A DNA stretch of 64,000 nt from CAZGRP01 sp964527995 (GTDB lineage Bacteria > Zhuqueibacterota > Zhuqueibacteria > Oceanimicrobiales > CAZGRP01), in the NCBI GenBank assembly GCA_964527995.1, contig CAZGRP010000007.1, forward strand, positions 59,152-123,151, written 5' to 3'. Shown piece after piece: positions 24,189 through 32,354 of the stretch. The notes under the pieces were generated by a model, which had not been told where the DNA came from, ran no database searches, and saw nothing but the letters and a program-made list of their open reading frames with translations. The translations under genes and the position numbers were made by a program. The first letter of the stretch is position 1; each line of letters begins with the position of its first letter.

Positions 24189-25280
24189 TTACCTTCGTAG
24201 TTCGCGCACGACCTCATCGAGCGCGTCCATCGCTGCGGAAACCAGCTCCGTGTGTGCTTGAGAGCCCATGTGACCGATGCGGAAAACCTTGCCCGCGAGT
24301 TTCTCCAAGGAGCCGCCGAAGACGACGCCACGCTTGCGAAGAGCTTCGTCCAGCTCGTGCCAGCCGGCGAAGTCCGGCACCTTCACCGGTGTCACTGTGG
24401 GAGAGCAAGCAGCCGGGGCAGCGAACAACTCCAGGCCCATTTGCACGATGCGTTGCCGGCAGAGCGCTGCAGCCTCGGCATGGCGCCGGTGCACATTCGC
24501 CACTCCCTCGTCAAGCAGGCTCTGGCAACTTGTCGACAACGCCGCGATGCTCGGCCACGACAGAGTGTAAGGGAACCACTGCCTGTCGGCGGCGTCGTAC
24601 CATGGCTGCAAGGCGTCGTACCCCTGGTAGCCGACCTCGCGGATGATCTCCCAGGCTCGATCGCTGACACAAACCATCCCTAAATCGGGCGGCGCCGAGA
24701 GACATTTCTGCGTTCCCAGGAGGCACAGATCGATGTGCCACGCGTCCACCTCCAGAGGGGCACCGCCGGCACTGGCTACAGCATCGACGTAGTACAGCGG
24801 CACTTCATACGCACGCACCAGCTCGCCGATCTCCTTCGCCGGGTTGAGCGTGCCGGACGGCGTTTCACAGTGCACCAGGGTAAGCATCTTCGGCCGGAAA
24901 GCCCGCACGGCCTCCTCTACCCTGCCGGTGTCGGCGATCTCGTGGTACTCGAAGCCCACGACGCGTACTTCGGCGCCGACGCTGCGCGCCATCTCGGCGA
25001 TGCCGTAGCCAAATACGCCGGTGGCAACACAAAGCACGCGGTCTCCTGGCTTCAAGCAACTCTTGAGAGCTCCCCACAGCACCACCATCGCCTCGCCCGT
25101 CATGATGGCGATCTTGTTCCGGGTGGCAACGATCTCCTGCAGCCGCCGTACGGTGGCAGCGTAGAGCCGGAAGAACTCAGGTTCCAGATCGCTGGAGCCA
25201 TAATCGACCTGGTACGCGGCCCTTACCGATTCCGGGACGGTGGTCGGACCGGGCACCAGAGGCACTGGATACGTCACCAT
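24189..25280 (-). CDS. Class V aminotransferase (serine/alanine-glyoxylate type)
   Basis: The PLP enzyme has 363 residues. It starts PVPLVPGPTTVPESVR, the mark of the alanine-glyoxylate/serine-pyruvate/phosphonate group. The PLP Lys is in LLGTQKCLSAPPDLG, preceded by YYVDAVASAGGAPLEVD, where the Asp contacts the cofactor. It lies between menG (9 bases) and mce (4 bases) in one operon. Substrate cannot be fixed from sequence. Confidence 0.88.
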   Translation of the reverse strand: MVTYPVPLVPGPTTVPESVRAAYQVDYGSSDLEPEFFRLYAATVRRLQEIVATRNKIAIMTGEAMVVLWGALKSCLKPGDRVLCVATGVFGYGIAEMARSVGAEVRVVGFEYHEIADTGRVEEAVRAFRPKMLTLVHCETPSGTLNPAKEIGELVRAYEVPLYYVDAVASAGGAPLEVDAWHIDLCLLGTQKCLSAPPDLGMVCVSDRAWEIIREVGYQGYDALQPWYDAADRQWFPYTLSWPSIAALSTSCQSLLDEGVANVHRRHAEAAALCRQRIVQMGLELFAAPAACSPTVTPVKVPDFAGWHELDEALRKRGVVFGGSLEKLAGKVFRIGHMGSQAHTELVSAAMDALDEVVRELRR

Positions 25281-25289
25281 CTCTCCACC

Positions 25290-26099
25290 TCACAGCGGTT
25301 TCGTTCCCCAGACCACCACAATCGCCCCCAGGCCAAGTCGCTGAACGCCGACGGACTGCAAGCCAATCGACTCGAACATCTGTGCCAGTTCAGCCGGCGT
25401 CGCGAATTGCTGCACCGAAGCCGGAAGGTATCGATAGGCAGCAGGATCCCCACTGAGCCAGCCACCGATGCGCGGCACCAGCCGGCCGAAGTAGAATTGA
25501 TAGAGCCGACGGAATCCCGGAAGCGTCGGCCGCGCTATCTCCAGGATCACCACGACGCGGCCTGGGCGCACGACTCGCGCCATTTCGGCCAGAAACCCTG
25601 GGATGTCGGGGACATTGCGCAACGCGAAGGCGGACACCGCGCCGTCGAAGGTGGCGTCGCGAGCCGGCACTTGGTAACCATCGGCCCGCAGCAAAACGAT
25701 TGCAGGATCGATCGCAAGCTTGGCCACCGCCACTTCAAGCATTCCTTCAGAGAAATCCAGACCAGCTACACGACAGTTTGGATAGAGCCTTCTCAACACC
25801 ACCGCAAAATCACCTGTGCCGGTCGCCACATCCAACAGCCAGGTACCGTCAGCGGCCCTCAGCTTCCTGCCAGCAACGCGCCGCCAGTGCAGGTCCAGCC
25901 CAAAGGTCATCACCCGGTTCATCAGGTCGTAGCGGTGTGCGATACGCGAAAACATCGCCCGCACAAAGACCGGCTTCTCGTCAGGACCAGGCAGAACCGC
26001 CGCCTGTGCGGCAGGTTCTTCGATTTGCCCAACCTGCTCATCAGACCCACCCGTGGCTGGCAGGGGCTCGGTCGTTCGGTCCAATCTGTTCTCACCCAT
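25290..26099 (-). CDS. menG: Demethylmenaquinone methyltransferase (UbiE/MenG)
   Basis: This SAM-dependent C-methyltransferase carries out the last step of menaquinone synthesis. It has FSRIAHRYDLMNRVMTFGLD, the SAM motif LLDVATGTGDFAVVL and VSAFALRNVPD, all typical of UbiE. The N-terminal 40 residues are a variable, acidic extension. The ATG at 26099 overlaps the menA stop as TGATG, so the two are coupled. The neighbour menA supplies its substrate, which favours the menaquinone role. Confidence 0.94.
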   Translation of the reverse strand: MGENRLDRTTEPLPATGGSDEQVGQIEEPAAQAAVLPGPDEKPVFVRAMFSRIAHRYDLMNRVMTFGLDLHWRRVAGRKLRAADGTWLLDVATGTGDFAVVLRRLYPNCRVAGLDFSEGMLEVAVAKLAIDPAIVLLRADGYQVPARDATFDGAVSAFALRNVPDIPGFLAEMARVVRPGRVVVILEIARPTLPGFRRLYQFYFGRLVPRIGGWLSGDPAAYRYLPASVQQFATPAELAQMFESIGLQSVGVQRLGLGAIVVVWGTKPL

Positions 26100-27025
26100 C
26101 AAGAAATAAGCCCGTCGAGAAGGTACCCCACGGTCATCAGAATGCCGGTGAACATGTGGGTCATGATTGTGGCGACATTGGCTGGTGTCAGCTTCAGGTA
26201 GTCATCATAGTAGCGCAAGGCTGTGCGCGCACCTTTCACGGCGATCGGCAGGGTGACAAGACCGATCAGTGTGAAGGGCGAGAGAAACCGCCCGGCAACG
26301 CCCACAAGAATGGATGCATAGGTGGCGAAAGTCAGCGCCACGTAGCCGCGAGCCGCTCTCCTCTTGCCCAACCGCACGACCAGGTGCGTCTTGCCGGCCG
26401 CCCTATCCGCTCCGTAGTCTTGAAACTCATTGATGTAGAGCACGCCGGCAATCAGGAACGACACCGGCAGAGAAGCAACCAGTGGCTCGAGGGCAAAATG
26501 CCTGGCCTGCACAAAATAGGCACCGAGCGTCATCAGAACACCAAAATTGAGACCGATTACCAGCTCGCCGAACCCGGTCGAGACCAGGCGAAATGGAGGT
26601 GCCGTATAGAAGAAGGCAGAAAACACACCCACCAGACCAAGGTAGAGGATCGCGGTGCCTCTGGTGGCGACAAGAAACAACCCAATGGCGATGCCGCCCA
26701 GAAAGAAGCAAACCGCCCCTATCAGTACCTGGCGGGGGGACATGAGCCCTTTCTGGATCATCCTGCTGCCGCCGGTGTAGGGACGGACGTATTCGAAATT
26801 CTGATCGTCCGCACCGGAGAGGTGGTCGAAATAGTCATTGGCAACGTTGGCGCCTGCATGCAGCAGCAGTCCCCCAGCCAAAGTCAACATGAAATAGCCC
26901 CACTCAAAGGGCGTACCGTGCGACCAGGCGATCACACTCCCCAGCAAAATCGGCACAACGGTCGCGGAGAAGAACGGCGCCCGTATCTCTTGCAACCAAA
27001 GACGCCACAATTTCTTGTCCGGCAT
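26099..27025 (-). CDS. menA: 1,4-dihydroxy-2-naphthoate polyprenyltransferase
   Basis: MenA attaches the polyprenyl chain to the naphthoquinone head group in the membrane. The UbiA-family Mg-diphosphate motifs are GANVANDYFDHLSGAD and DYGADRAAGKTHLVVRLG. About eight hydrophobic segments span the 308 residues. GGAGGCGGAG precedes the ATG. It is followed by menG and preceded by the CrtI-like flavoprotein (30 bases). UbiA relatives with other substrates exist, but the coupling to menG makes menA the best call. Confidence 0.92.
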   Translation of the reverse strand: MPDKKLWRLWLQEIRAPFFSATVVPILLGSVIAWSHGTPFEWGYFMLTLAGGLLLHAGANVANDYFDHLSGADDQNFEYVRPYTGGSRMIQKGLMSPRQVLIGAVCFFLGGIAIGLFLVATRGTAILYLGLVGVFSAFFYTAPPFRLVSTGFGELVIGLNFGVLMTLGAYFVQARHFALEPLVASLPVSFLIAGVLYINEFQDYGADRAAGKTHLVVRLGKRRAARGYVALTFATYASILVGVAGRFLSPFTLIGLVTLPIAVKGARTALRYYDDYLKLTPANVATIMTHMFTGILMTVGYLLDGLIS

Positions 27026-27055
27026 GTCTCCGCCTCCATCGCTTGCTGGGCCTGA

Positions 27056-28645
27056 TCAGGCGCTCTTACGCCAGATGGCAATTCCGTGACGCTGCTGGGC
27101 GATGATGCTGGCGGTGTTTCGCCCCGACATCACCACGCCGGCAATGCCGGCTCCCGGCGTTGTCCAATGTCCGGCCAGATACAGATTTCGAATCGGCGTC
27201 CGCGGTTGTAGCCGCTTGAAACCCATCTGTGACGGCGCAAAGGCCCAGCCATAAGGCGCACCCTGGGTGCTGAGAGAATACTCACTGAGCGTCTGAGGCG
27301 TCATCACTTCGCGGCTCACAATCGCACTCGAAAGCCCCGGCAGGCCATGCTCCTCCGCCCAGGCAACAAAGGCGTCGGCAAGCCGCGCGCCTTCCGATTT
27401 CCAGTCGCTGCTGCTGTCGTAAGGCGCGTAGTTCCACAGGTAGATGCAGTGATAGCCCTCCGGAGCAAGAGATGAGTCGGTGAGGGTCGGGATGGACACA
27501 TCACACGGTCCGTGCGGCAGCCCGGTGCGCATGCGTTCATAGACCACATCGGAGTCGTAGTCCTGGTGCAACACGGTGTCGTGAGCAACGAAGGGAGATC
27601 CTTCCAGGTCGATCTTCGCAGCGATGCCCACTTTGACAACAGACAACGATGGCTCGTAGGTGAGCAGCCTCCTGACATACTTGCGCGGCAGATGCGCCTC
27701 TCCGACACCATCGAGCAACGTGCGTCGGGCATCAGCGTTGCAAATGACGGCTCCCGCCGAAACCCTGAAGGTTTCTTGCACGGGTGCCTGCGGGTGGAGC
27801 AGCTCTCCCCGCGGTCCCCATCGCTGGCTGACGTCTCCAAATTCCACCCCGACGGCCTCATCACCCTGAAGCAGGATCCTGGTGACTTCCGCGTTTCCGA
27901 GAAACTCGCCGCCATGCTTGTTCAAGGCTGCCAGCATGGCGGCCGCAAGGGAACGCAGGCCGCCTCTGGGATAGAACCCGCCCTCGCGGAAGTAGGCCAT
28001 CATCACCACCGACCAGAACACGGCCGACAGTCTCGACGGCGGCAGCCCGAAGTAGACCCAGAGCGCAGAAACGATGGACCTGAGCTTCGGCTCCGCCAGG
28101 AAGTCTTCCATCATCTCGGCACAGGTTCTCTTCGGATACTTCATAAAGATGGGATGCGTCACCGGCACCTTCAGGAAATCCCACAGGCCGAAATCGGAGG
28201 GCAAGCTGTCCACCTCTTCATAGACTTCATTCATCTCGCGGAAGAGCATCAAAAGCTGCTTTCTCCGGGCGGGGAAATATCGCGCCAGCTCGTCGACAAA
28301 AGCCTCATAGCTCGGCAGCAGGGTGATCTCCACACCCGGGAACATCACCCTGGCCAGCGGGTCGATGCGCAGAAACTGCACCAGGTTGTCCACGCCCAGT
28401 TCCCTCAGCGTCCTGTGCACGATGCCGGTTGGTCCGCAATTGCTGAGAAGGTGAGGGCCGACGTCGAAAGTGAATCCGTCTTTCTCGAAGCTGTGGCACA
28501 CTCCGCCTGGCACCGGACGACGATCGAGCACCAGAACATCCATCCCCTGTTTGGCCAGGAGAGCGGCGGCCGTCAGTCCCCCGATTCCGGCACCGATGAC
28601 GACGACATCGTAGCGGTCGCGACGTGGTTGCACCCGCTCCTCCAT
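27056..28645 (-). CDS. CrtI-like FAD-dependent isoprenoid oxidoreductase
   Basis: The protein of 529 residues starts with the dinucleotide fold YDVVVIGAGIGGLTAAALLA and the acceptor Glu/Asp region LVLDRRPVPGG. The C-terminal FAD site is seen in LYLAGHWTTPGAGIAGVVMS. This is the phytoene desaturase / carotenoid isomerase / retinol saturase family. No carotenoid genes are nearby. As first gene of a menA-menG operon it may act on the menaquinone side chain, but this is inference; a carotenoid or other prenyl substrate is possible. Confidence 0.86.
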   Translation of the reverse strand: MEERVQPRRDRYDVVVIGAGIGGLTAAALLAKQGMDVLVLDRRPVPGGVCHSFEKDGFTFDVGPHLLSNCGPTGIVHRTLRELGVDNLVQFLRIDPLARVMFPGVEITLLPSYEAFVDELARYFPARRKQLLMLFREMNEVYEEVDSLPSDFGLWDFLKVPVTHPIFMKYPKRTCAEMMEDFLAEPKLRSIVSALWVYFGLPPSRLSAVFWSVVMMAYFREGGFYPRGGLRSLAAAMLAALNKHGGEFLGNAEVTRILLQGDEAVGVEFGDVSQRWGPRGELLHPQAPVQETFRVSAGAVICNADARRTLLDGVGEAHLPRKYVRRLLTYEPSLSVVKVGIAAKIDLEGSPFVAHDTVLHQDYDSDVVYERMRTGLPHGPCDVSIPTLTDSSLAPEGYHCIYLWNYAPYDSSSDWKSEGARLADAFVAWAEEHGLPGLSSAIVSREVMTPQTLSEYSLSTQGAPYGWAFAPSQMGFKRLQPRTPIRNLYLAGHWTTPGAGIAGVVMSGRNTASIIAQQRHGIAIWRKSA

Positions 28646-28750
28646 TGTGCTTCACCCGCGTGATGCGTGCTCACACCTGCGTGCCTGCTCCGACAGGCCT
28701 GCGCGCGGCCTTCAGACAGCATCCTGCCGCGCCGCAACGGCGTCGATTTC

Positions 28751-28779
28751 AATATAACCAAAACGGGCATGCCTTGCAA
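28751..28779 (-). promoter_or_regulatory. Promoter of the CrtI-like/menA/menG/uvrC operon
   Basis: On the minus strand TTGCAA (28779-28774) and TATATT (28756-28751) are 17 bases apart. The site lies between the nadC stop and the first gene of the operon, leaving a leader of about 100 bases. Confidence 0.65.
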
Positions 28780-28786
28780 TAATGGC

Positions 28787-29644
28787 TTACGATTCGATCA
28801 GCATCGACAGATCCAGGGCAGGAGCAGAGTGAGTCAGCAGCCCGACGGAGACATACTGCACACCTGTCTCCGCAATGGCCCGAACGTTTTCGAGTCGCAC
28901 CCCGCCCGACGCCTCCAGTGGTTTCCGACCCGCTGCCCTTTGCACGGCCTCACGAAGCTCGGCCGGCGTCATGTTGTCGAGGAGGATGCGATCTACAGGC
29001 AGCTCCAACGCCTGCTCCAGTTCCGTCAGCGATTTCACTTCCACCTCGATCAGCACATGCATCCCTTCCAGCCGCAGTCCGCGCCGGCAGCGTGCTACTG
29101 CAGCCTTCAGACCGCCTGCGGCGGCGATGTGGTTCTCTTTGAGGAGAATCATGTCGTAAAGCCCGAAGCGATGGTTCTGGCCTCCCCCGACGCGCACCGC
29201 GTATTTCTCCAACACCCGGAGTCCAGGGGTGGTTTTCCGTGTGTCCAGGATCGTAGCGCCGGTCCCTTCCACTCTGTCGACGAATTCTCGGGTCAGGGTG
29301 GCGATTCCGGATAATCTCTGCAGGAAATTGAGCGCAGTGCGTTCTGCCGCCAGGAGCGCCCGCGTCGGGCCCTCCACACGAACTACGGTCACACCGGGCG
29401 CAACGCGTGCGCCCTCCTCCACGATGGAGTCAAATCGCACGGTCGCGTCCACCGCCGCAAACACTGCCTCCGCCACCGGTAGCCCGGCGATCACTCCGGC
29501 CGCCTTGGCCCGGATTCGAGCCACCCCCCAGGAGTCAGCCGGGATCGATAGTCTGCTGGTTACGTCCCCTGAGGCGCCGAGATCCTCATCGAGCGCCTGG
29601 CGTACGCAGCGCTCGACAGCTTGCTTGAATGTGGATTCAGCCAT
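28787..29644 (-). CDS. nadC: Nicotinate-nucleotide pyrophosphorylase (carboxylating)
   Basis: NadC makes nicotinate mononucleotide from quinolinate and PRPP in NAD synthesis. Key segments are LNFLQRLSGIATLT, DTRKTTPGLRVLEKYAV and GGGQNHRFGLYDMILLKENH, which hold the substrate Arg, Lys and His residues. It has 285 residues, full length. The start follows AGAGGA. nadA and nadB are not in the window. Confidence 0.96.
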   Translation of the reverse strand: MAESTFKQAVERCVRQALDEDLGASGDVTSRLSIPADSWGVARIRAKAAGVIAGLPVAEAVFAAVDATVRFDSIVEEGARVAPGVTVVRVEGPTRALLAAERTALNFLQRLSGIATLTREFVDRVEGTGATILDTRKTTPGLRVLEKYAVRVGGGQNHRFGLYDMILLKENHIAAAGGLKAAVARCRRGLRLEGMHVLIEVEVKSLTELEQALELPVDRILLDNMTPAELREAVQRAAGRKPLEASGGVRLENVRAIAETGVQYVSVGLLTHSAPALDLSMLIES

Positions 29645-29671
29645 TCGATTCCTCTGCTTGAACTCTCAGCA

Positions 29672-29700
29672 AGATTAACAAAACGCCGGGATAATTGCAA
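29672..29700 (-). promoter_or_regulatory. Putative promoter of nadC
   Basis: On the minus strand TTGCAA and TAATCT are 17 bases apart, just before nadC. The -35 starts within a few bases of the upstream terminator, so nadC is read separately from the VIT/VWA gene. Confidence 0.5.
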
Positions 29701-29701
29701 T

Positions 29702-29731
29702 AAGAAAGGCCGCGATCACAACATCGCGGCC
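29702..29731 (-). terminator. Terminator of the VIT/VWA gene
   Basis: GGCCGCGAT and ATCGCGGCC form a perfect 9-pair stem with a 6-base loop. On the minus strand it is followed by TTTCTTATT. It lies about 75 bases after the gene's stop. Confidence 0.8.
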
Positions 29732-29807
29732 TGTAAAGCTCATCGCATGCCGGGCCTCGAATCGCCAGTCATCGACCTGCACCGGAGTTCGACAACGAGT
29801 CGCCTGA

Positions 29808-32066
29808 CTACAAGCCTGCGGAGACAAGGCGGCGCAACTCTGCTGAGGAGATGCGATCCCGGCCGCTGTCACCAACCTTGATGAAGATCTCGCCGAGCTT
29901 GAAGATGACTCGTTTACCCAAGGCCAGGAACGGCCCGGCCTTCGGGTAGGTCGTCAGCAACGTGACGATGGCGCCGCTGCCGGCGCGCAAATCGAGCACC
30001 TTGCGCGTGCTATCGTAGGCCGTATCCACCCAGACGCCGTCGCTGTTTTTCCGAAACATCCGGCCACCAACCTCCCGGAAACCTGTCGCCGGCGGCCCCG
30101 AAAACACCACCTCTGCGTTCTTGAGCCTGCGTACGGCTTTGCTGAAAGCGACGGCGCCGGCACCGACGTCCGGCGCCGACTCCGAATCCATGAGCAACAG
30201 CTCCCCTTGCGGCACCGACCTCGACGGCGCGAAAGGCTGGAAGACCGGCGTTACGCCGGTAGTCTGGATGCCCCTCTCGTCTTCCTGAACCAGGTAGGAT
30301 GTATAGGGCGACATCACCCCGTAGGTCTTGCTGAGCTCGATGATCTCTTTTTTCAGTTCCGAGCTTTCACCGTGAAGCCGAATCTGATCCACAAGGTAGC
30401 CGATTTTCCTCGCTGCCCACAGTCGCGGCAGGAAGTCGTTGTCCTCCCGCTGCTTGGGGAAAACGACGTCGTAGCGGAACGTCTGCCGCTTTCCGCTCAC
30501 TGCGCCGCTCAGCTTCACCTCTCCCCTGCCGGCCTTGCGATAGCGACCGACCACAGTCACCTGGCTGCCGATGAACAGATCCACCGGCTGCCGCGGATAG
30601 AACTCCTCAACTTCGAGGTCGCCGAAGTCGAGCTCGAGATCGGCGAGAACAGGCCGGCTGATCTTCTCGAAGAACTCCGAGACGCGTTCCTCGATGTTCT
30701 CTTCGGGCGCGATATAGTCGGAACTGCCGTGCGTACTCTCGGCCAACGCGTCCAGCAGGCGCGTGTTGACATCGTAGCCCACGCCGAAAGGAAAGATGCG
30801 CAGCGAAGGATTGGCCCGGCGGACGTTGGAAAGGATCTCTTCCACCCGTGTCACACCCACAGTAGGCAGGCCGTCGGTGAGAAAGATGATGCTCGTGGGC
30901 CGCTGCCGCTGCGGCACCATCGACAAAGCCCTGAGAAGGGCGTCGTTGATGTTGGTGCCGCCCCTGGCCTTGATTTTGTCGATGAAGTCGATGGCCTGCT
31001 TGCGAAACCTCTTGCTGGGAACCAGACCGTCGCGAAAGAGGTGCACCTCGCTGCTGAAGGTGACCAGATTGAAACGGTCGTCTGCGGCGAGATGCTCGAC
31101 GCAGAACCGCAGCGCTTCTCGAGCCTGACGCATCTTCTCCCCTTGCATGCTGCCGGAGGTGTCGAGCACGAAGATCACGTCCTTCGGAAGCACGCGCGAT
31201 TTGGGCAGCTCGACTCGCGGCGAAAGCAGCAGCATGAAAAAGCCAGGCCGGGCCGCAGACGGCCGGTGCGTCATCAGACTCAGCCCAAAGTCACGGTCTG
31301 AAAAGCTGTAGACGAGCACAAAATCACGGCCGCCGGAATCACCTTCGAAGGAAACACGAGCGGCGCGGTCTCCTTCGCGTCGGACTTCCACCTTGTGGCT
31401 CGGGGAGTAGAGGTTTTGCAGCGGCAAGGAGGCACGCAGCTCGATGTCGATCACCTGCCGCGGCTGTGCCTTCTCTTGCCTCTCCACGGTCGCTCGCTCC
31501 GCCGCAGCCGGCACCGGTCCGCGGCGACCCATCTCTCCTCGCAGGGGGTAAATGAATTGCACCGTGCCCGATTCTGCCTGCAGAATCTGTTCGTACGAAA
31601 GTTCGATCTTCCTTTCACCGTGCGCCGGCATCGGGAAGATGTTGGCGCGGAAAAGTTGATAGTCGACGTACTCCAGGAGGGCAGGATCCCGGTGGCGGCG
31701 GACGATGTCGTCATAGATCTTGCGAGCGTCGGCGGCGCTCAGCATTTCCCCTTCCAGTTTCTTGCCGTCGACAAACATCGCGAAGCTCGAGACCTGCGCC
31801 CCGTGCGGCAACGGGAAATAGTAGACTCCTTCGACCGAGAAAGAATTCGGATTGACGAACGTCTGCGACACCTGAACCTGGGCCACCTGCTCGTTGATTT
31901 CAACCTGCACACGCTGCTGTTTCAGGTTCGGTCGCTGCACTCCGGCGACGAGATCGCCGCCGCGCACCGGAGCCGGTAGGATGAGCCCTTGCCCGTAAAC
32001 CAGGACAGGAAGGGCAGCCGCACCTACCAGTGCAGCGAGCCCGACTAGGACACGTCTAGTTTTCAT
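29808..32066 (-). CDS. VIT and von Willebrand factor A domain exported protein
   Basis: The 752-residue protein has a signal peptide (MKTRRVLVGLAALVGAAALP, cut near YGQG). A VIT domain (about 45-170) includes TFVNPNSFSVEGVYYFPLP and ends near the region with RANIFPMPAHGERKIELSYE. The VWA domain has the metal-adhesion motif DTSGSMQGEKM after VIFVLD. A C-terminal beta-rich region (about 640-740) follows. It resembles marine-proteobacterial sortase-dependent and inter-alpha-trypsin-inhibitor-like proteins, but no sorting signal is seen. Strong GGGAGAGGA site before the ATG. Probably a cell-surface or periplasmic binding protein. Confidence 0.88.
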   Translation of the reverse strand: MKTRRVLVGLAALVGAAALPVLVYGQGLILPAPVRGGDLVAGVQRPNLKQQRVQVEINEQVAQVQVSQTFVNPNSFSVEGVYYFPLPHGAQVSSFAMFVDGKKLEGEMLSAADARKIYDDIVRRHRDPALLEYVDYQLFRANIFPMPAHGERKIELSYEQILQAESGTVQFIYPLRGEMGRRGPVPAAAERATVERQEKAQPRQVIDIELRASLPLQNLYSPSHKVEVRREGDRAARVSFEGDSGGRDFVLVYSFSDRDFGLSLMTHRPSAARPGFFMLLLSPRVELPKSRVLPKDVIFVLDTSGSMQGEKMRQAREALRFCVEHLAADDRFNLVTFSSEVHLFRDGLVPSKRFRKQAIDFIDKIKARGGTNINDALLRALSMVPQRQRPTSIIFLTDGLPTVGVTRVEEILSNVRRANPSLRIFPFGVGYDVNTRLLDALAESTHGSSDYIAPEENIEERVSEFFEKISRPVLADLELDFGDLEVEEFYPRQPVDLFIGSQVTVVGRYRKAGRGEVKLSGAVSGKRQTFRYDVVFPKQREDNDFLPRLWAARKIGYLVDQIRLHGESSELKKEIIELSKTYGVMSPYTSYLVQEDERGIQTTGVTPVFQPFAPSRSVPQGELLLMDSESAPDVGAGAVAFSKAVRRLKNAEVVFSGPPATGFREVGGRMFRKNSDGVWVDTAYDSTRKVLDLRAGSGAIVTLLTTYPKAGPFLALGKRVIFKLGEIFIKVGDSGRDRISSAELRRLVSAGL

Positions 32067-32354
32067 GTCGTCCTCTCCCTTGCTTGTTCAGCGCTGGGGG
32101 GTGCCACTCTTCCCCGTTGAAGGCTGTTCGAGAAGCACGAGCAGCGGACCGCGTTCTTAGGGATGCAATGATTATACTCCCGATCACGAAATTCCTTCCC
32201 AGATCGTTTCGAAGAGTCTTGGAGGGCTTTGCGCAGGAAGCCCGTTGCGCCGGAAAGAGGAGATTCAGGTCAATGTCCGAACCAGAGAAGGCGGCGGTCG
32301 GCGGAATCAGCGGCGGGACAGGGGTCGGTAGGCGTCTCGCTGGGTAATCGAGAG

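Noticed and set aside
24735..27055. Long plus-strand open frames of 450-490 codons opposite menG, menA and the aminotransferase
   Set aside because: They lie exactly opposite genes with clear catalytic motifs and have His/Arg/Gln-rich translations with no domain. They result from high GC and codon bias.
30207..31301. Plus-strand open frame of 364 codons
   Set aside because: Opposite the VIT/VWA gene; composition typical of antisense frames.
32067..32354. A gene between the VIT/VWA and TPR genes
   Set aside because: Short open frames here have no ribosome binding site and no domain. The plus-strand sequence ATTATA near 32171 could be a minus-strand -10 but has no matching -35.
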